In this document: positions 11,391 to 26,200 of the stretch, one piece after another | Layout of the letters: the number at the start of each line of letters is the position of its first letter | Numbering within the stretch: the stretch's first letter is position 1 | NCBI GenBank assembly: GCA_012295275.1 | Contig: CM022675.1 | Span: 16,752,189 to 16,814,188 of the forward strand | Length of the DNA: 62,000 nucleotides | From: Chrysomallon squamiferum | Lineage: Eukaryota > Mollusca > Gastropoda > Neomphalida > Peltospiridae | Reading direction: 5' to 3' | Program-made: the position numbers and the translations under genes | The notes under the pieces: generated by a model | The model's input: the letters and a program-made list of their open reading frames with translations, nothing else | Told to the model about the DNA's origin: nothing | The model's database searches: none

Positions 11391-14300
11391 ATGTCGAATC
11401 AGAAGGTTGAGAAACCCTCACTGTCAGGCACCCGTCTGAAAACACGTAAAAGGGGTGAGCAGCCATTTTGTGTTTTTGTGTTGTCATTTACTGGAATCTT
11501 GACAAGTACCTGCTGTATTGTTTAGTAATATACCCTTCTAAACATTAATTTGTCAACAGTTGAGAAAATGAATTTTTTAACGAACAGCAAATTTGTTAAT
11601 TATGGCATTTCATGACTGGTTTCTAATATAATATGAAATATTCTTTTTGATGGCAAATTTCTGAATGTATTAATGTGTAACATAGCTTTCCTTGTTTGAA
11701 GTATCCTGCAAGTTAATAATAAACTGGATACTTACTGATTAACTTCACATTTCTATGTATTCTTTTTTGTTCAATTGTTTAGATGAAAAAGAAAAATACG
11801 ACCCTTTGTCGTTCCGAGATACTCTTGTCCATGGCCTCAACGAAACAGAGTGCGATCTAGAGAAGGTATGTTTTTAAAAAAAATTGTATATATATATATT
11901 TTTTTTGATGTATTTCTATTTTTTTATTATTAAAATACTAGTTTTATGTTGGCTGTATTGATTCTCCACTTGTTTGGAAACTACATGAGAAACCAATTTT
12001 TAGCATTTTCTAAATTGTTTGAATATGAATATAATAAGGTAAATTGATCTGATATAAATTTGTGCTGAGGAGGTTCTAACCATTTGTTCAGGTAAATTGA
12101 TGCATAACATTAAAAGAAAAGGGAAACTTTGATTTGATCAGTATGGTTTATTTTAAATACTGTTGTAGGTTTCAAAGTACTTGGACACTTCTAGTTCCCG
12201 ACTTAATTATAGACGTTACGCAGAAGTTCTCTTTGACGTTCTCATTGCTGGTGGATATCTAGGTGAGTCTTCAGTTTTCTTTTTATTGTTGTACATTGCT
12301 ATTTGCTTTCAGAATGATCTCTAAACTGCTGTATAAAATGCCATTTCATCAGTTTAGTTTTATGGTTATTAATTTTTTGTTTCAGCTCCTGGAGGCAGCA
12401 TTGTTCAGGATCCTGAACCGACGAAAATCTGCAAATCAAACATCTGTGTGTTTGCATTAGAGGAAAACAAAGAAAAGCTCAAGTCATTTTATGAAGTAAG
12501 CTGAAACAAATTTTGGAATTCTTAAACAGCTTTTAAATGTGATGTATCATATTACTGTCCTTAGTCTTATTTCTTTGTTACAGATACTTCAAACAGTTTT
12601 ATACTTTGCTCATTGAATATTTATATTGTAAATTTTTGTGTTGGGTGTACATTACTTCCAAGATAGTTTTTTATATTTTTGAGATTGTTTTAACAGGTGC
12701 TCTACAAGCTCATTCGGCGCTACAAGTACCTGGAGAAACCATTTGAAGATAATCTGAAGAAGATTCTTGTCTTCTTGAAGGGTTACAATGAAAATGAGAG
12801 GCGCAAGCTGGCTATCATCACGGGCATCATTCTGTCCCAGAATTTGTGCACTGCCAAAGTCCTGGCCAGTCTGTTTGAGGAACACCTCATTAAAGAAGGT
12901 ATGGATCACTGATTCTTGTTAATTTCATTTAGAATATTTCACTTTAGTGTTTAGATTCAGACCACTCTGTTCTAAGTAGATGTGTGATTATATTCCATGG
13001 TAACTAATGCATTTTTGCATAGCCACAAATAGTTTCAATTTTCGAAAAGTTATAAATACTGACTTTTTCCTTTGTATCACATCACTTTTGCACCATCGTA
13101 ACAATCAATATTAGATTATAGCTGATGGATAGCCAATAGTGTCCTAGTTAAGCATTACAATGAAGAACAACATTATACAGTGAATATTCCTATTTCTCTT
13201 AGACTAGGCACCAACAGCTTAGCCGATATAATTGGTCAAAGCTGTTGAAAGTTCAGATTTTGTCCATTTTCCTCAATTCCCAGATTCCTTCTGTAAATCC
13301 TACCATAAAAAACAAATACATGTAACTAAAGATCTTTATATGCTCTTTTAAATTGCGTTGTTCTTGTTGTATGTTAAATCAGTTCTATGTATGAGAATGT
13401 TAAACGCAGTGGGGATAAATGCACTTCAGCACCCATGGTCAGCAATTAACAGCATGGAGTTAAAAGTCCTAAAATGGGGTCACTCTACAAATGCCTGGCT
13501 TGTTTTTGCCAAAATGGCTTCAATGTTATTTATAGAAAGCTAGGAGGTTCAAAGTTCAATCTTTCTAACCATGTGCATGTCGTCACTGGCAATGGCTTAT
13601 ATCAAAAGTTGTCAAATCACAGCAAGTCAAGCTAAGAAAATTCTTTTATGTTTGCTTCAAAAGACACTTGTAACACCTGTCTTTCATTGCCTCTAGTCTC
13701 ATGATTACATACATTTTATTGTCCCTAATTAATACCTGCATCCCCTTTCTGGAGTTGACTCCAAGGATTAGCTGAGTTTATGTATTGCAAAAGATTATGG
13801 TTAAACATCAAATGCTTGTAGACCGTTTAAGTAACATTTATATATACATGATATATACACATCACTGTATCTCAACTTATTACTATCATTTATTTAATAG
13901 TGAAAATTGAAGCTGCTTATGTAAATAAAGTTGTGCTGTTCTATATAAATTGAAAAGGTAATTTATTTTTATGGGCTTGTCTTTTTTATTTAAAATGTTA
14001 GATTCAAGTATGTCATTTGAAAGAGCTTGATAAATTGTTCACAACACAGGTTGAATTTGTCAAATAAGACCAAAACTGAAACCACTGAAACTGGACTTTT
14101 AGTCATTCTGCTGTGTCATTTTGAAGATTTTGGCATGTTTAGCATGTTACTGTGAACACACATACAAACATATAGGTCTGAACAAAATTGAGCTCATTTA
14201 GCAAGTTGGTCCCATCACTCTCGTTGATGTCTTTTGTGTCAGTTACTTTTCAAACTACAGTTGGCCAAAGTAGCCCTTTCTGCTAATTAGCCAAAATAGG

Positions 14301-17173
14301 GCTGAAAACCAACCAAATACCTGTCATACCGATTTGCATATGTCTTCTTAACTGCTGGAGATAGTCATAATTTTTTGTATGTTTTCATTCTTTTTGCTAC
14401 ACCTTTCATTATGTGCTAGTTTTTTGGCATATTATGTGAAATTAAAGTCAGAAAACAAATTGCCTGCTGGTACCTACTCGACTGACAGGATTATTAATCT
14501 TTTCACTACCTGGGGAAACTGGGTTATAAATGACTTTTACATTTTAGTAACCTTGATGGATTTAAATTTTTATTTATACTTAATCTGAATCCAGGCATTA
14601 AAGAATATGTATATTAATAAATTTGCAGGTCTTTCACTTGAGTTTGCCACCTTAATGTTCCGCACCTGGCTGGAAGAAAAGGACATTGCTAGTGTCTGGC
14701 AGGCACTAAAGAAATCTCAGATTGATTCGCGATTGTTGGTCAGTATTGATTTTTTTTATCCACCAGGCTTTTATTTGCGTTTTACACACATCCAAATCAT
14801 GTTAACATTCAATCAAGCTTCATATCATTTTTTTCTTTATAAATTGATCAACTAAATGAAAATGTCATTACTGCCTTAGAGACATATTTTCAGTTAGGAT
14901 TATTTATTAGTTGTTTGAATTTGATTTTATAGGAGCTGTTTCCATCAAACAAGCGAAATCTGGAGACTTTCAGCAAATATTTCCACGATGCAGGCTTGGC
15001 CTCAATAGCAGAAATGCAGGTTTGGAATTAGTTTTACCATTGTTCAGTCTAAATGGCCACATTGACTTTTTAGGGAAAATTGTTTGATTTATCAGAATGT
15101 TAAAATTTTGCAGTATCTTTTTCTTATTTGACAGGTGATGAGTTAAAGAATTTAGGGAATTACAATTGAAAAAAGAAAACCATTGTAGTATTTATTTTTT
15201 TAATGTTTTTGTACAAATAAATGTTTTCATTGTGATATAAAGTTAATGGATACATGTGTATATTTACAACTATTTCTCACCACAGTTCTTTGATGAGTTA
15301 ATATTTTGTTTTTTCAGTCAAAGCAGGTTGCCTCAGTGGTGAAGAAAACTTTGCAGTCTGATCTAGCGGATATGTTGAAAGAGGATAAGCCAGCTGAAGA
15401 AGTAAGATTGTACATGCATGCAACACAACTTACACAATAGCATTTAAAACAAAATCCATTTCTAGTTCTTGTATTATCATTCAGTCATCAACAATATCTA
15501 TGCTCAAAAACATTAACTTGAATATAAAGTCAAATATGTAGATTTTTAAATTTAAATAGATTATGTTAAATGTTTTGTTGTTGTTTGTTTACCTGTTCCT
15601 GTCTCTACATCATTAATACTGTCAGATTAAATCTGTAAAACCAGTAACATAAAATCAGACTTATTGCTGTGGAGACCAGAATTAGAAAATTCATTGCAAT
15701 AAAAAAAACATTAAACCCCACAGTTTTAGCATTCCTCAAAGTTGTTGTGAAAAATGCATATCTGCTGTCATTTCAGTAGTTTTCTGTTACAAAAATTAGA
15801 ATTAATGGATTTTTTGCAGTTATTTTATTTCATTTTTGTTTCGTTTAGGTCAGTGAATTTGTGTTGGAGCAGATGGAGAAATACGGTATCCCTGAACATG
15901 AAGTGGCAATTCTAGTGAGTTAACTTTATTTTAAATACATCTTGATTTTTCATATAAAGGTTCCTGCAGGCCCAGTATTAAATAAAAACTTACACTTACA
16001 TAATTCCTTTTAAAATGACTATTGCACTAATAATTTATACATTTAAATTTTTTCGTTTGCTGTTTATTTTTTTTTTTTTTACACTTCTTGACACAGTTGA
16101 TCATTTTATTTTTCTGGACAGATCTGGAACAACCTAATGGAAGCCATTGAGTGGAACAAGAAAGAGGAGCTTGTCACAGAGCAGGCAATGAAGCATCTCA
16201 AGCTGTACATCCCACTGCTGGTTGCCGTGGTGAAAAGCAACAAGTCGGAGATGTCACTGATGCTTCGCATTCAGGAATATTGTTATGAGAACATGAACTT
16301 CCTGAAGTCATTTCAGAAGATTGTCATTCTTCTCTACAAGAGTGAGTAGACTGGAATCATTTAGTTTTTTTTAAATCTAAGCAGTCTGTCCTATTACTTT
16401 TAATAAAGCATGTAGGAACAAATATATTTAGTGTTAATCTTTGAAGAACAAAAAAAACAAATAAACAGTGCTGTTATTGCACATTTTGCATAAGTTAACT
16501 TTCAGAACACTTACAGATGTTATCACTAGGCAACAAGTTTTACCAGCATAAGATTGAATATTACTGTGAGAACAGGTGGAGTGATAATTCTACATGCACT
16601 TGTACATGATCCATTCTGAAAATAGCATGAGGAAACACCCCCAATCCAACCATACTCCGGAGTGATGACTTTTCAAGAAAGAACACATTTCCAAACATAG
16701 TAAATTAAAAAAAAAAATTACATAAAAGAGCAGATTGAAAAAATATGAACTTCCTATTTGATAAGTGTTTAGTTTTGACAAGTTCCTTAGAAAAAGTACA
16801 AGTACTGTTTTATGAAATGCAAACAATAATACAATGACTTTTTTTTTTTCACTGTTTGATTTTCAGCTAATGTGTTGTCTGAAGATACAATTCTCAACTG
16901 GTACAAGAAAAGTCATTCTCCAAAAGGGAAGAGTGTCTTCCTTGAGCAAATGAAAAAGTTTGTGGAGTGGTTGGAGAATGCTGAAGAAGGTAATTTAATT
17001 GTTTGAAATTCAGTTACTGTCTTTAAATTATCCTGTTCATTTATAAATATAAAATCTTTCTTGATGCATTCTTTCCTGAAAGATTAAACTGAATATAGCA
17101 TTGTAAATGAGTTCATATTAAATAAAGTTTTTCTCATTTTTATATTTCAGAATCGGAAGAGGATGATAATTAA
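11391..17173 (+). CDS. BZW: BZW1/BZW2 family eIF5-mimic protein (5MP)
   Basis: Cytosolic translation regulator. Known family members mimic the eIF5 C-terminal domain, bind eIF2-beta and eIF3c, and tighten start-codon selection. Twelve coding exons: 11391-11454, 11783-11865, 12169-12262, 12386-12495, 12697-12898, 14629-14738, 14933-15019, 15318-15401, 15849-15914, 16122-16341, 16867-16989 and 17151-17173. All are GT-AG and total 1266 nt, or 421 residues, the family's usual size (about 419). The N-terminus [20 protein letters not shown] is family-typical, as are [20 protein letters not shown] and [19 protein letters not shown]. The C-terminal W2 (MI/HEAT) domain covers roughly residues 250-415, with [18 protein letters not shown] and [18 protein letters not shown]. 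It ends in [19 protein letters not shown] plus an acidic tail. The acceptor at 11382-11383, eight bases before the ATG, implies an upstream noncoding exon that I could not place. BZW1 and BZW2 cannot be told apart here. Confidence 0.96.
12899..14628 (+). other. Longest BZW intron, no gene seen
   Basis: A 1.7-kb intron between BZW coding exons 5 and 6. Open frames at 13358-13543 and 14379-14588 show no recognisable protein. The sequence is less low-complexity than its surroundings, so an old interspersed repeat is possible, but I cannot identify one. Confidence 0.5.
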
Positions 17174-20100
17174 GTAGCTATGCATTAAGATCTCAATCCC
17201 ACTCAACACATACCAATCAGGAATACCTTGACGTCCACATCTCTGTCTGTACATCACAGGCTGACCTTCAACGTTTGTGATTTTAACATTTTTTGACTTT
17301 GAGAAAATAAATTTGTACAAATACTATCAAAAGTAAGAAAACAAAATTGTGCATTTAGAAAATGTTTTAGGGAAAATGTGTTGATGAAATAGTCAGTGTT
17401 TTGATTATATGTGTGATGTCTTTGAGATCTAATATTTTCATATTTTTACTTTATTCATCATATTAGAATCTGTATACATTCAAATTTGTATTCCTTGGAT
17501 AGCCTGTTTTTTTTGCCCCTTCACTGCTCATTTTCAGTGTCTTTATTTTATCACTGTCATATGATTTGAGGCCAAGCTGAAAACTTAACGTTTTTTGAAA
17601 TATTAAAAATAATATTTATCATTTTTTTTTTTACATTTAAATGAATAAACTTGCCTTTGTTCTAACAGATTTATTGGTCATTAGAAAGACTATATTGTCA
17701 CGTTTTGGTGCAGTTGTTATATTTTTTATTTTATTATTTTATTTAAAAAAAATTGTTTAACCTTTAAACTGGACATTTCAGCAAAACAAAATACCCACCT
17801 TCAGTTAGTTTCACATTTGAATTAATGTTGAAAATATTTTAATGTTTAATCAAAATATTGGTCACAGATTCTGATATTAAAAGAAAACTTGTTCATTATA
17901 GACTAAAACTGATTTGTGGGGTTTTGTTTTTCTTTTAGATTAAGAATTGAAAATGTGTTTTATTCATTTTATTTTTTTTTAATATTTTCCCCCTCCCATG
18001 CTAATTAGTATTTGTAGAATATCAAATGTGGTAACTAACATTTTAAAATGTAGATTTGTTTCTTGCTTGTACTGATTTTCTCTTTAATAAACATTATTTT
18101 AAGCACTGTCTTATGCTACATACAAGTTTGAAGACCACAAGCTGTTAAATAGTCTGTAAATTGGGCTTTATCAACCTGTCATATAAAGTTTGCATCTGTA
18201 ATGTTTAAATGTTTTCTATTAGTGTGTACACCATCATAATTTGGGAGATATGTTAAAATCAGAACATCATGTTTTGTATATGACCCAGTTAAATTTATTT
18301 AAGATGTCTTATTACAAAGAACTGGGAAGACAATTAATATCTTTAAAAAATTATTTTGTTAGACTTTTCTTAAATCAAGCAAGTTTAAATGAATTTCTAT
18401 ATTGGAGCATGACCATCATGACATTTTTTTAAAGACTTGTTTATTTTTTGTTATATATTTATCAACAACCCTCCCCCAACATTATAGATCATTAAAAAAA
18501 TTAAATGTGTAGGTTTTGAGTTAATGCACACAGGTACCTCAAAGGTAAATTTATTGAAATTAAATTGAATTGAGCATTGCAAATGAATTCATATTAAATA
18601 AAATAAAAAATTAAATTGAAAGATTTGCATCTAAGGTATTAATACACGTTTTGTGAACTAGTAATATCAATGTGTAAAACAGATATATATTAATAGGTGT
18701 ATGTCACAAGAAGACATGATAAATTATTTTATTTTGAATTATCTAGAACTCATTTTTTCATTATATAAATGAATATAACAAGTCATTGCTGATTATTTTT
18801 TGTTTTAACAGTATCTTATCCTCACAATAAAATAAAATGGTTTCTTTTGATATTATCCAAAACCATTTGTATTTCACATTTTATAACCTCTTGTGCAGCT
18901 GATGCATTATCGCAGTCCTGAATTTCACCAGACGATCAGTATTTTCCTTCCACTTTGTATCCATTTCACACTATCCACTCTTTTATATATATAAAAAATA
19001 ATTGAAAAAAAAAAAAAAGATGAAAAAAAATCTGATTGAGAAATGAAATAATGTGAATAAAGAAAAATTTGGTGTTAATGGTGTGTTTTTCGTTTTTAAT
19101 TATAATTTACAGCTTTTAGAATCTGTGTTCGTTTGCAGGTAATTATCGAGCACGGGCATTTTAAAAATGTTTCACACCTTCCTTTCAACATTTCTACGAA
19201 CATGTAGTAACATGTACTGCAGCATTGTCATTTTATATCTAATTCTGAATGAGTGGTGCCGCGTGTTTAAGATGTTTCAGTTGGGCCGTTTCCCGTTCAA
19301 GTCGGCTTGCGTAATGGACATGGTATTTGCCCTCACGTGGCAGGTGTGTATGAAATGCCCATAGCTGTTTACCTAAAGAGCTGAGTACATCATTGGAGGT
19401 TACCTTTTCCTGACATATCCATAGATTAAAAACGTTTATATGATGAGCAGGAGAATAAATATTTTTATTCTTCGTGTTCACTTGAACAGTATTGGATTTA
19501 TAAACGTTCCAAGAAAGAAAGAACAAATTACACAATGGAAATCTCAAAATAAATAAATAAATAATAAATAGCATTAATAATAAAGATGCAAGTATTTAAA
19601 AATATATAAACTGATATTTGCTGTGAAACGATAATAAGACAAGAAATGAAGATTGCTACAAAAATTTAAAAAAATGAATTTATTATTCATGTGTTTTATC
19701 GATCTTTAGAAATATATCCGAGTTTCAGTTCGAAATTTATGAATATTTTATAACAAAATAACTCTGAAAGGTTAAAACTAACTTGACAGACGACACGAGA
19801 AGAAAATAGTTAACATTTGGTAGTGATCGGAAAGACGTGTGTTCACAAATAAAAACAAAATTATTTTGCTTCCTTAACTAAATGTTGGAGCAACGAATAT
19901 ACAACTTGTAAGTATACCCGTTAATATTTATAAAATATCTTATAATAGTTCATGGCCGTAACTACTCTTTTTTACAAATGTTTTTATATTCAAATGTTTT
20001 ATTCAATTATTCTCCTTCTTTTTATGTTGGAATGTTCCAACCAGTTTCTACAACTTGTTACGTTATTGATTTGAAGTACTTGAAGTGAAGATAAAAAAAA

Positions 20101-20217
20101 AGTAGAAGAAATAATAGTAATGAAAAGAGGCATGTACTCAATTGTAATGTTATGAAAATGATTAAAATGTCTTGAGAAAGAAAATGTATTTATTTAACAT
20201 TAGTTTTTAGAAGTGAA
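17174..20217. other. BZW 3' untranslated region and intergenic DNA
   Basis: AT-rich sequence follows the BZW stop. AATAAA signals occur at 17306-17311, 17644-17649, near 18087 and near 19054, so the BZW 3' UTR may be short or may extend up to 2 kb. The rest, to about 20.2 kb, should hold the promoter and leader of the next gene. A TTTTTAG just before its start codon could be an acceptor for an upstream noncoding exon. No other coding sequence was recognised. Confidence 0.45.
17306..17311 (+). terminator. Candidate BZW polyadenylation signal
   Basis: AATAAA lies 133 bases after the BZW stop codon. A second AATAAA at 17644-17649 and later ones are equally plausible from sequence alone. Confidence 0.35.
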
Positions 20218-23200
20218 ATGAACGACAACATGAAGTTTACGTTGGTAATATTTGTCGTAATGCTTGTCACAAAGATTCATATTGGCGGTAAGTAGTTCTG
20301 GATATTTTTTAATTTCATTTTCTGTTGTAATTGTTAACATAGTTACAGAATTCTTTTGAAGATGAAATACAGATGATAATAAAGGCTCTTCTTAATTGTT
20401 ATTTTGTTGCTGCTGATGCTGTTGTTAGTGGTCGCGTTGTGGTAATATTAGTAGTATTTTAAATCATAAGTACTTACATAATAAACAACCTTTTATTAAC
20501 ATCGATTTAAATATAAATAATTACCATCTTTAACTATAATAATGTTGTGTTTGTTACAATGCAAGGGAAAACAAAACGTGGATTTGATTGTAGATCCCAT
20601 CTCATGAAATCACGTGTTATTATATAATAATAATAAGTATCTTTTTTGAAGTTTATTTATTATATATTTTATGTTGTTGTTTTATAGTGTTTTGGGGTTT
20701 TTTTACTTGCTTTTTTCCAGTCAGTAACACGACTGATAAAGGAAAAAGATGCAAATGCAACTCAGATATGCATTTCTCGTCAAAGGGATGTAAATGTGAC
20801 TCAAAAAAAGAATATTCTTTCTCTCAGAAATTAACAGAATTGATGTCACCGACAGTGTCATGGAGAGGTCATCTAAAACCAACATTACTTGCATTCATTT
20901 CAAAAGGATCCCGAGATTCTAATACGTCTGGCAGCCTTAACACTTTACACAGATACGAAACTAAAGCTACCGAAAAACGTTTTAGTAAATTTTTAGAGGA
21001 AGTAAATAACAATATATTTAAAATAAAAAATATGAAATACTGGTACGGGAAGAGTGACAGTTCTGTTTCCATTGGACGGAATTTAGTAAAACGAATTCTT
21101 TCTAGAGGGATGCATTCTGTTTCTAAACGTTCTGTATCACAAGCAGTCGACCGGACCAGCAAAGCTCCAGTAACGTTAGTCGACATATTTTCTAATACTC
21201 AATCTGCATTAAATGATCAATTGCCCATGTCTGTTACTCCTTCACAGAAACACAGTAAATTTGTTTCTGGACCGAATGAAAATGCATCGTTTACAAATTT
21301 GGTGGTAAGTAATTCCGTGGATGATAAAACTGTTGAGAGTAATTTGACAAAAATGCAGTTCGATGGATCTTTTACTTTCCCTGCTGAGTTCAAAGTTGAT
21401 TTTGGTGCTGGCAGTTTGTTTTCAAATAGCGAAACAAACCAGAAATCGTTAGCTGATGCTCATTTAACCAGTACCGAATTCGTGAACCAAGGTTTACATA
21501 CATCAACAAACTATCCATTTACAAATACAGCTACAGTTTTGCCAAGGAGCAGTCCATTTCGTAACTCATTTTCTGAATCACAGCAAACAGTTTATGGTTC
21601 TACTTCAGAAACTCCAAAGACTTTGATGTCGACTAACGATGCGTTGTTCACTTTCTTTAGAGAAATAGACGTTGATCATCATCTTGGCAATTTGTTTCCC
21701 AGTCAAGAAGAAGACAATAAACGTGGAAGTTTCATTGCACATGCTACAACATTACTTAACGTTTTACTCACAAGAGTAAAAACAACTGAATCCACAACTT
21801 CGTCTGAAGCCAAACATTCATCCATTATACAGGAAGCTATATTTCGGAACCAAACGTCAAGGATACATATGACATCTTCTGCACTATTTTATACTACGCA
21901 GATTATAGGAAACTCCTTAGCAACAGAGGGAAGAAGTGTGGATCAACAGATGACCTTAAATGTGGATCATCAAAACAAATTCCATTTTGACAGAGGAAAT
22001 GATGAGGGAATAACAGGTACTAGCACCCAAACATTTAATGGTGTTCAGATAGGCGGTTTGTCATCAATAACACCTAATGAAAATATTCCTACATATTCTT
22101 CTTCTGTATTAGATGAATTCAAAGAAAAATTAACATTACCATGGAATGACATTATAAACGAAGGAAAGCGTGGATCAAGCACCAGTGGACCTGTTTTAAA
22201 TAAACCAGAACCAGATATATCAAACTCAAGAAACCCGTCCAAACTAATAATTCTTCCAGGTCAAGAAAGGCATGACGATGTAGATCGTGTAAATACAAGA
22301 CAAAAGGGGCATAGCGACACCACCACTTCTAAAATGACTTCTACAAAGACCGTAGTTACTCAAAAGCAAAGTGATGTCTCTAAAATGACAACCACAGACA
22401 AGTTCAGTTTGTTTGATAAGGATGTTTCTAACTGGTTGAAAAATATGGCGCCTCCCAAACCAGAGGCTGGCATTTCAGAATCAAATAATGTTACCAAGAC
22501 AACAGTAAACAAGACAACACGAAATAATATGTTCATTCGAAACACCATTAGAGGTTTGTCAGTTTATGACTATAATTTTTTTAGCACTATCATCACTACC
22601 ACTATTACTATTATTTTTACGACTACTGCAGCTACTGCTACTACTGCTACTATTACTACTATTGCTGACCTTACAAATTCTGCTGTTACTTCTGCTGCTG
22701 CTACTGCTACTGCTACACTCACTACTGCTATACTACAATTAGTACTATTAATTCCAACAGCTGCACAAACATGGTTTCAGCTATAATTATGTTTAATATT
22801 GTGTATATGGCTTTGTGTCTCATTTCATAGACGCTTGTTCCTTTGATATAATTTCTATTGTAGTTAAAACAGAAGCTGCTGCCATCATTGATGTCGTTCT
22901 ACAAGTTCTCTGTGGCTGCCTCTCGGGTGTCGTGTTAAGTTTCGGCATTGTACTCTTTTGTAAATACAAAAGGTGATACATGCATTTCTTACTCTTTCTC
23001 TCATTTTGGTTGACTTATTTTTTGGGTTATATAACTATATATTTATGCTCATACTTACATTTTGCATATTTACTCATTTACTTTAATTAGGGGAAAGGAA
23101 ACAAAATTCAGTATGATATGTTTAGCACAATATATATATATAGATTATCATATATATATATATAGATTATCATATATATATATAGATTATCATATATATA

Positions 23201-26200
23201 AACATTCTGTGACTTTATATGTCACAGTAAGAACTAAATAATATTGTTAAATGTATCATCATCATCATTACTTTTCTTCTTCTTCTTCTTACTATTATTA
23301 TTGTTAATAGTACAATTACCTTTTTTAATGAAGTTTCACATATTCTACAATCCGGTCAGATGTATTCAATATGTTATTTTATTGCTTGATTTCAACGTAT
23401 TTTTCTTTTTCTATTATTCACTATCTCACTCTGTTCTGCTATATTCTATGCACTTTTGCAGACTGAACTTGTTTCATTGCGTCAATATCCCTGGACCAGC
23501 TGTTCAAGATGACAGCGTCTCAGGTATACACGTTTAACATATTTTACAACAGATGCAACAAATCAGTGCACGTAACACACATTACATGCATCTCTATTAG
23601 TACTACTACTACTGCAACAGCTACTACGATTAGTATTACGACGGCTACTATTACTTCCTTCTCTATTTATGTATTAATTCATTTATATATCCACAGTACA
23701 TACATGTGTAGACTTGATCAATTATTATGTTTCTATCAATATATCGATAAAATTAGTAATTGATTATCTCTTCTGATTTAGTAGTATGAAATTAGCATTA
23801 GTGCTACTGTATGTAATTACAACAGGTTTTAGATGTTAATGTGACACGAATAGTTTAATGTAAAAACATTAGTTATATAACTGTTTTTATCTATTGATTC
23901 AGACCACAGATCAGATGCAGAAATGGCAGCGTCACGAAATGGTGAAAAGAATGATCTGAGCAAACACAAATACAGAAATAAAAACTCGTGGAATGATCAG
24001 CCAGAATGTACAATTTCCTTCGAAAATGAGAAAAACATAAATTATAATTTGTACAAAGAAAAACGAATCAACACCTGGCCTCAAAGCTTTGACAAATTTG
24101 TAAATTCAAAAGCGAAAGATACTGAGTCAGGATGCAATGTTTTGGAATCTCGGCTGGAACGGGAGAACAGCTGCACCGTTGATTCTCCGCTGAATTCTGA
24201 TAGCAAGGATACAGAGTCTTTGAACAATCGTTGTGTGTCTGGTCAATGTGCCGGCAGCCGGTCCTCTATTCAAGTCAGCAAAACGGACGCTCTGTCCATG
24301 TCGGTGGAAAATAAGACGCACGTTACAATAAATCAGTCCATGTCTTCCCTAACACAAAGTTCAGCCAATTTTAATGAAAAACAAATCTACAAGCCGAGTG
24401 AAACGATTTCATACACAGAACCTAGTCATGCTGAAGCATTTCAAAAAACGATTTCGAAAAAATTTGAAAAAAACAAACCATCACAGTCAATCACATCCGA
24501 AAATATATATTCCTTACCATTTTCTGAAGGAGAGAACGGAAATAATTTGAGTGAAACTGACAAAGAAACTTCAGTTCTGAATCCTAGAGAAGAATTTAAA
24601 ATCATACACGAAAACCTATATCTACTGACGACGGCAGAAAAGGAAAATACTGAAGCAGAAGACATTAACAAAAATCAAAATAATGCATGCGATAAACATT
24701 TACAACAAAAACTAGTAAACTCAGATTTTCATATACAGAATCAGATAAATGTACGACCAAAGCAAGAAGAAAATGAAAATATTAGAAATGATAAAAATGT
24801 TCAGGAGAAAGAGATCTTAGTCGCAAAATTTAACTTTGATGAAATCTTAAGTATGTCACAAGAAGTGAGCGCATGTAAGAAAAAGGACGAAGATAATATC
24901 GAATATGATGATGAAAATATCAAACATAATTTTGTTCGTAAATCTTTTGAAATGCTTAGCGATGAAGGGCATTTGACTGACACAGCAGACATCACGAATA
25001 ATTCTGATACAGTAGCTGAAAACATGGACTATATAACTGAAACTGAAGTTTATAATCCTGTAAAAGAACATGATCCTGATGATAACGTTAGCACCAGTTT
25101 GAAGAAAGATGCATCTAGCAAAGACTCAAGTTATGAAAAGGCTGTTAAAAATAAAAATATTGATCACGAAGATGATACAGAAACCGTTCATAATACTGAA
25201 AACTTCAGAACAGTCGTTTGTGTTAATACAATTGCTATACAAAAGCAGCCGAAAAAGAGTTCGAAAAGTGTTTTGTCTGAATTAGTGAAAAGCAGTAAGA
25301 TATCATCTAGATTAAACAATACGAGCCTGAATAAAGTGAAGCAAGGAAGTATTTGGGTGACATGTGATGAAGGTTTAGGAAGTATCAGAGGTCTAAAAGA
25401 CAGAACCAGACAAGAGCTAAACGTTTTTTCTAAATCTGATGAACGATCGACAGTAAAGAAAAGCAAGAAAAATATTAAAACTTCACACTTTAGACAGGAA
25501 TCAGTTTCGACATTATACAAGACAGAACAGACAGCAAATGAAATACATAAATATACAACGCAAGAAATAAAACCCAATAACCTAGCATCGAACGATATAG
25601 TTGTGGTTAAAGAGGATAGCAGAAAACAGACACAGCAAACTAACAAAGGAAACTTGGTTCTTGACATGAAATCGGATAACGTGAACATTCCAGAAATACA
25701 AACAAATATTCCACATAACAGTACAGAAACTGAAATGACTGTAGACAGAGTAAAGGATGACAGCAAAGGAGACATAACAGGTAAAGAATTTACACGCAGT
25801 GGAAGCTCTTATAAAGATTCTCCGAATATCACATCTGAATGTCATAATACAAACGGTTTGAAACAAGAAACGACAAGCAGCTATGATTATCTTGAGTTTT
25901 TGAAAATGACAAATACTGGCGAAACGGACCAAAGACATTGTGTTACTTCGGAGAAGAAAGACTCAGATGGGATTCAAGAGGAGACCTGTGACAACCTTGA
26001 AGGAAAGGAAATCGACAATGAACTGAGCATGACTATTTGCAAAGGAAATAAGCTGGCAGTAATGAAGAAATCATCAGATTCTGCATTAAACGCTTCAACG
26101 TCGAGCAATACAACAGAAACAATATTTCAAAGAAATATATCGAATGAACTACGACGTTTGTCTAAGAAATCCCATTCCAGTGCGTTATCCAAAAACCCCA

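Noticed and set aside
13358-13543. 61-residue frame in the long BZW intron
   Set aside because: Within an intron, unmatched, and not needed for the complete 421-residue BZW protein.
22554-22786. Extension of the ectodomain frame past 22553
   Set aside because: The added residues are only Thr/Ala/Ile trinucleotide-repeat translation, and the donor at 22553 joins in phase to a membrane-helix exon.
25188-25938. Overlapping minus-strand frames of 195 and 118 residues opposite the large tail exon
   Set aside because: They lie antisense to a phase-supported 3.4-kb exon, have Cys/Ser/Phe-rich composition expected from the reverse of Lys/Glu/Ser codons, and match nothing.
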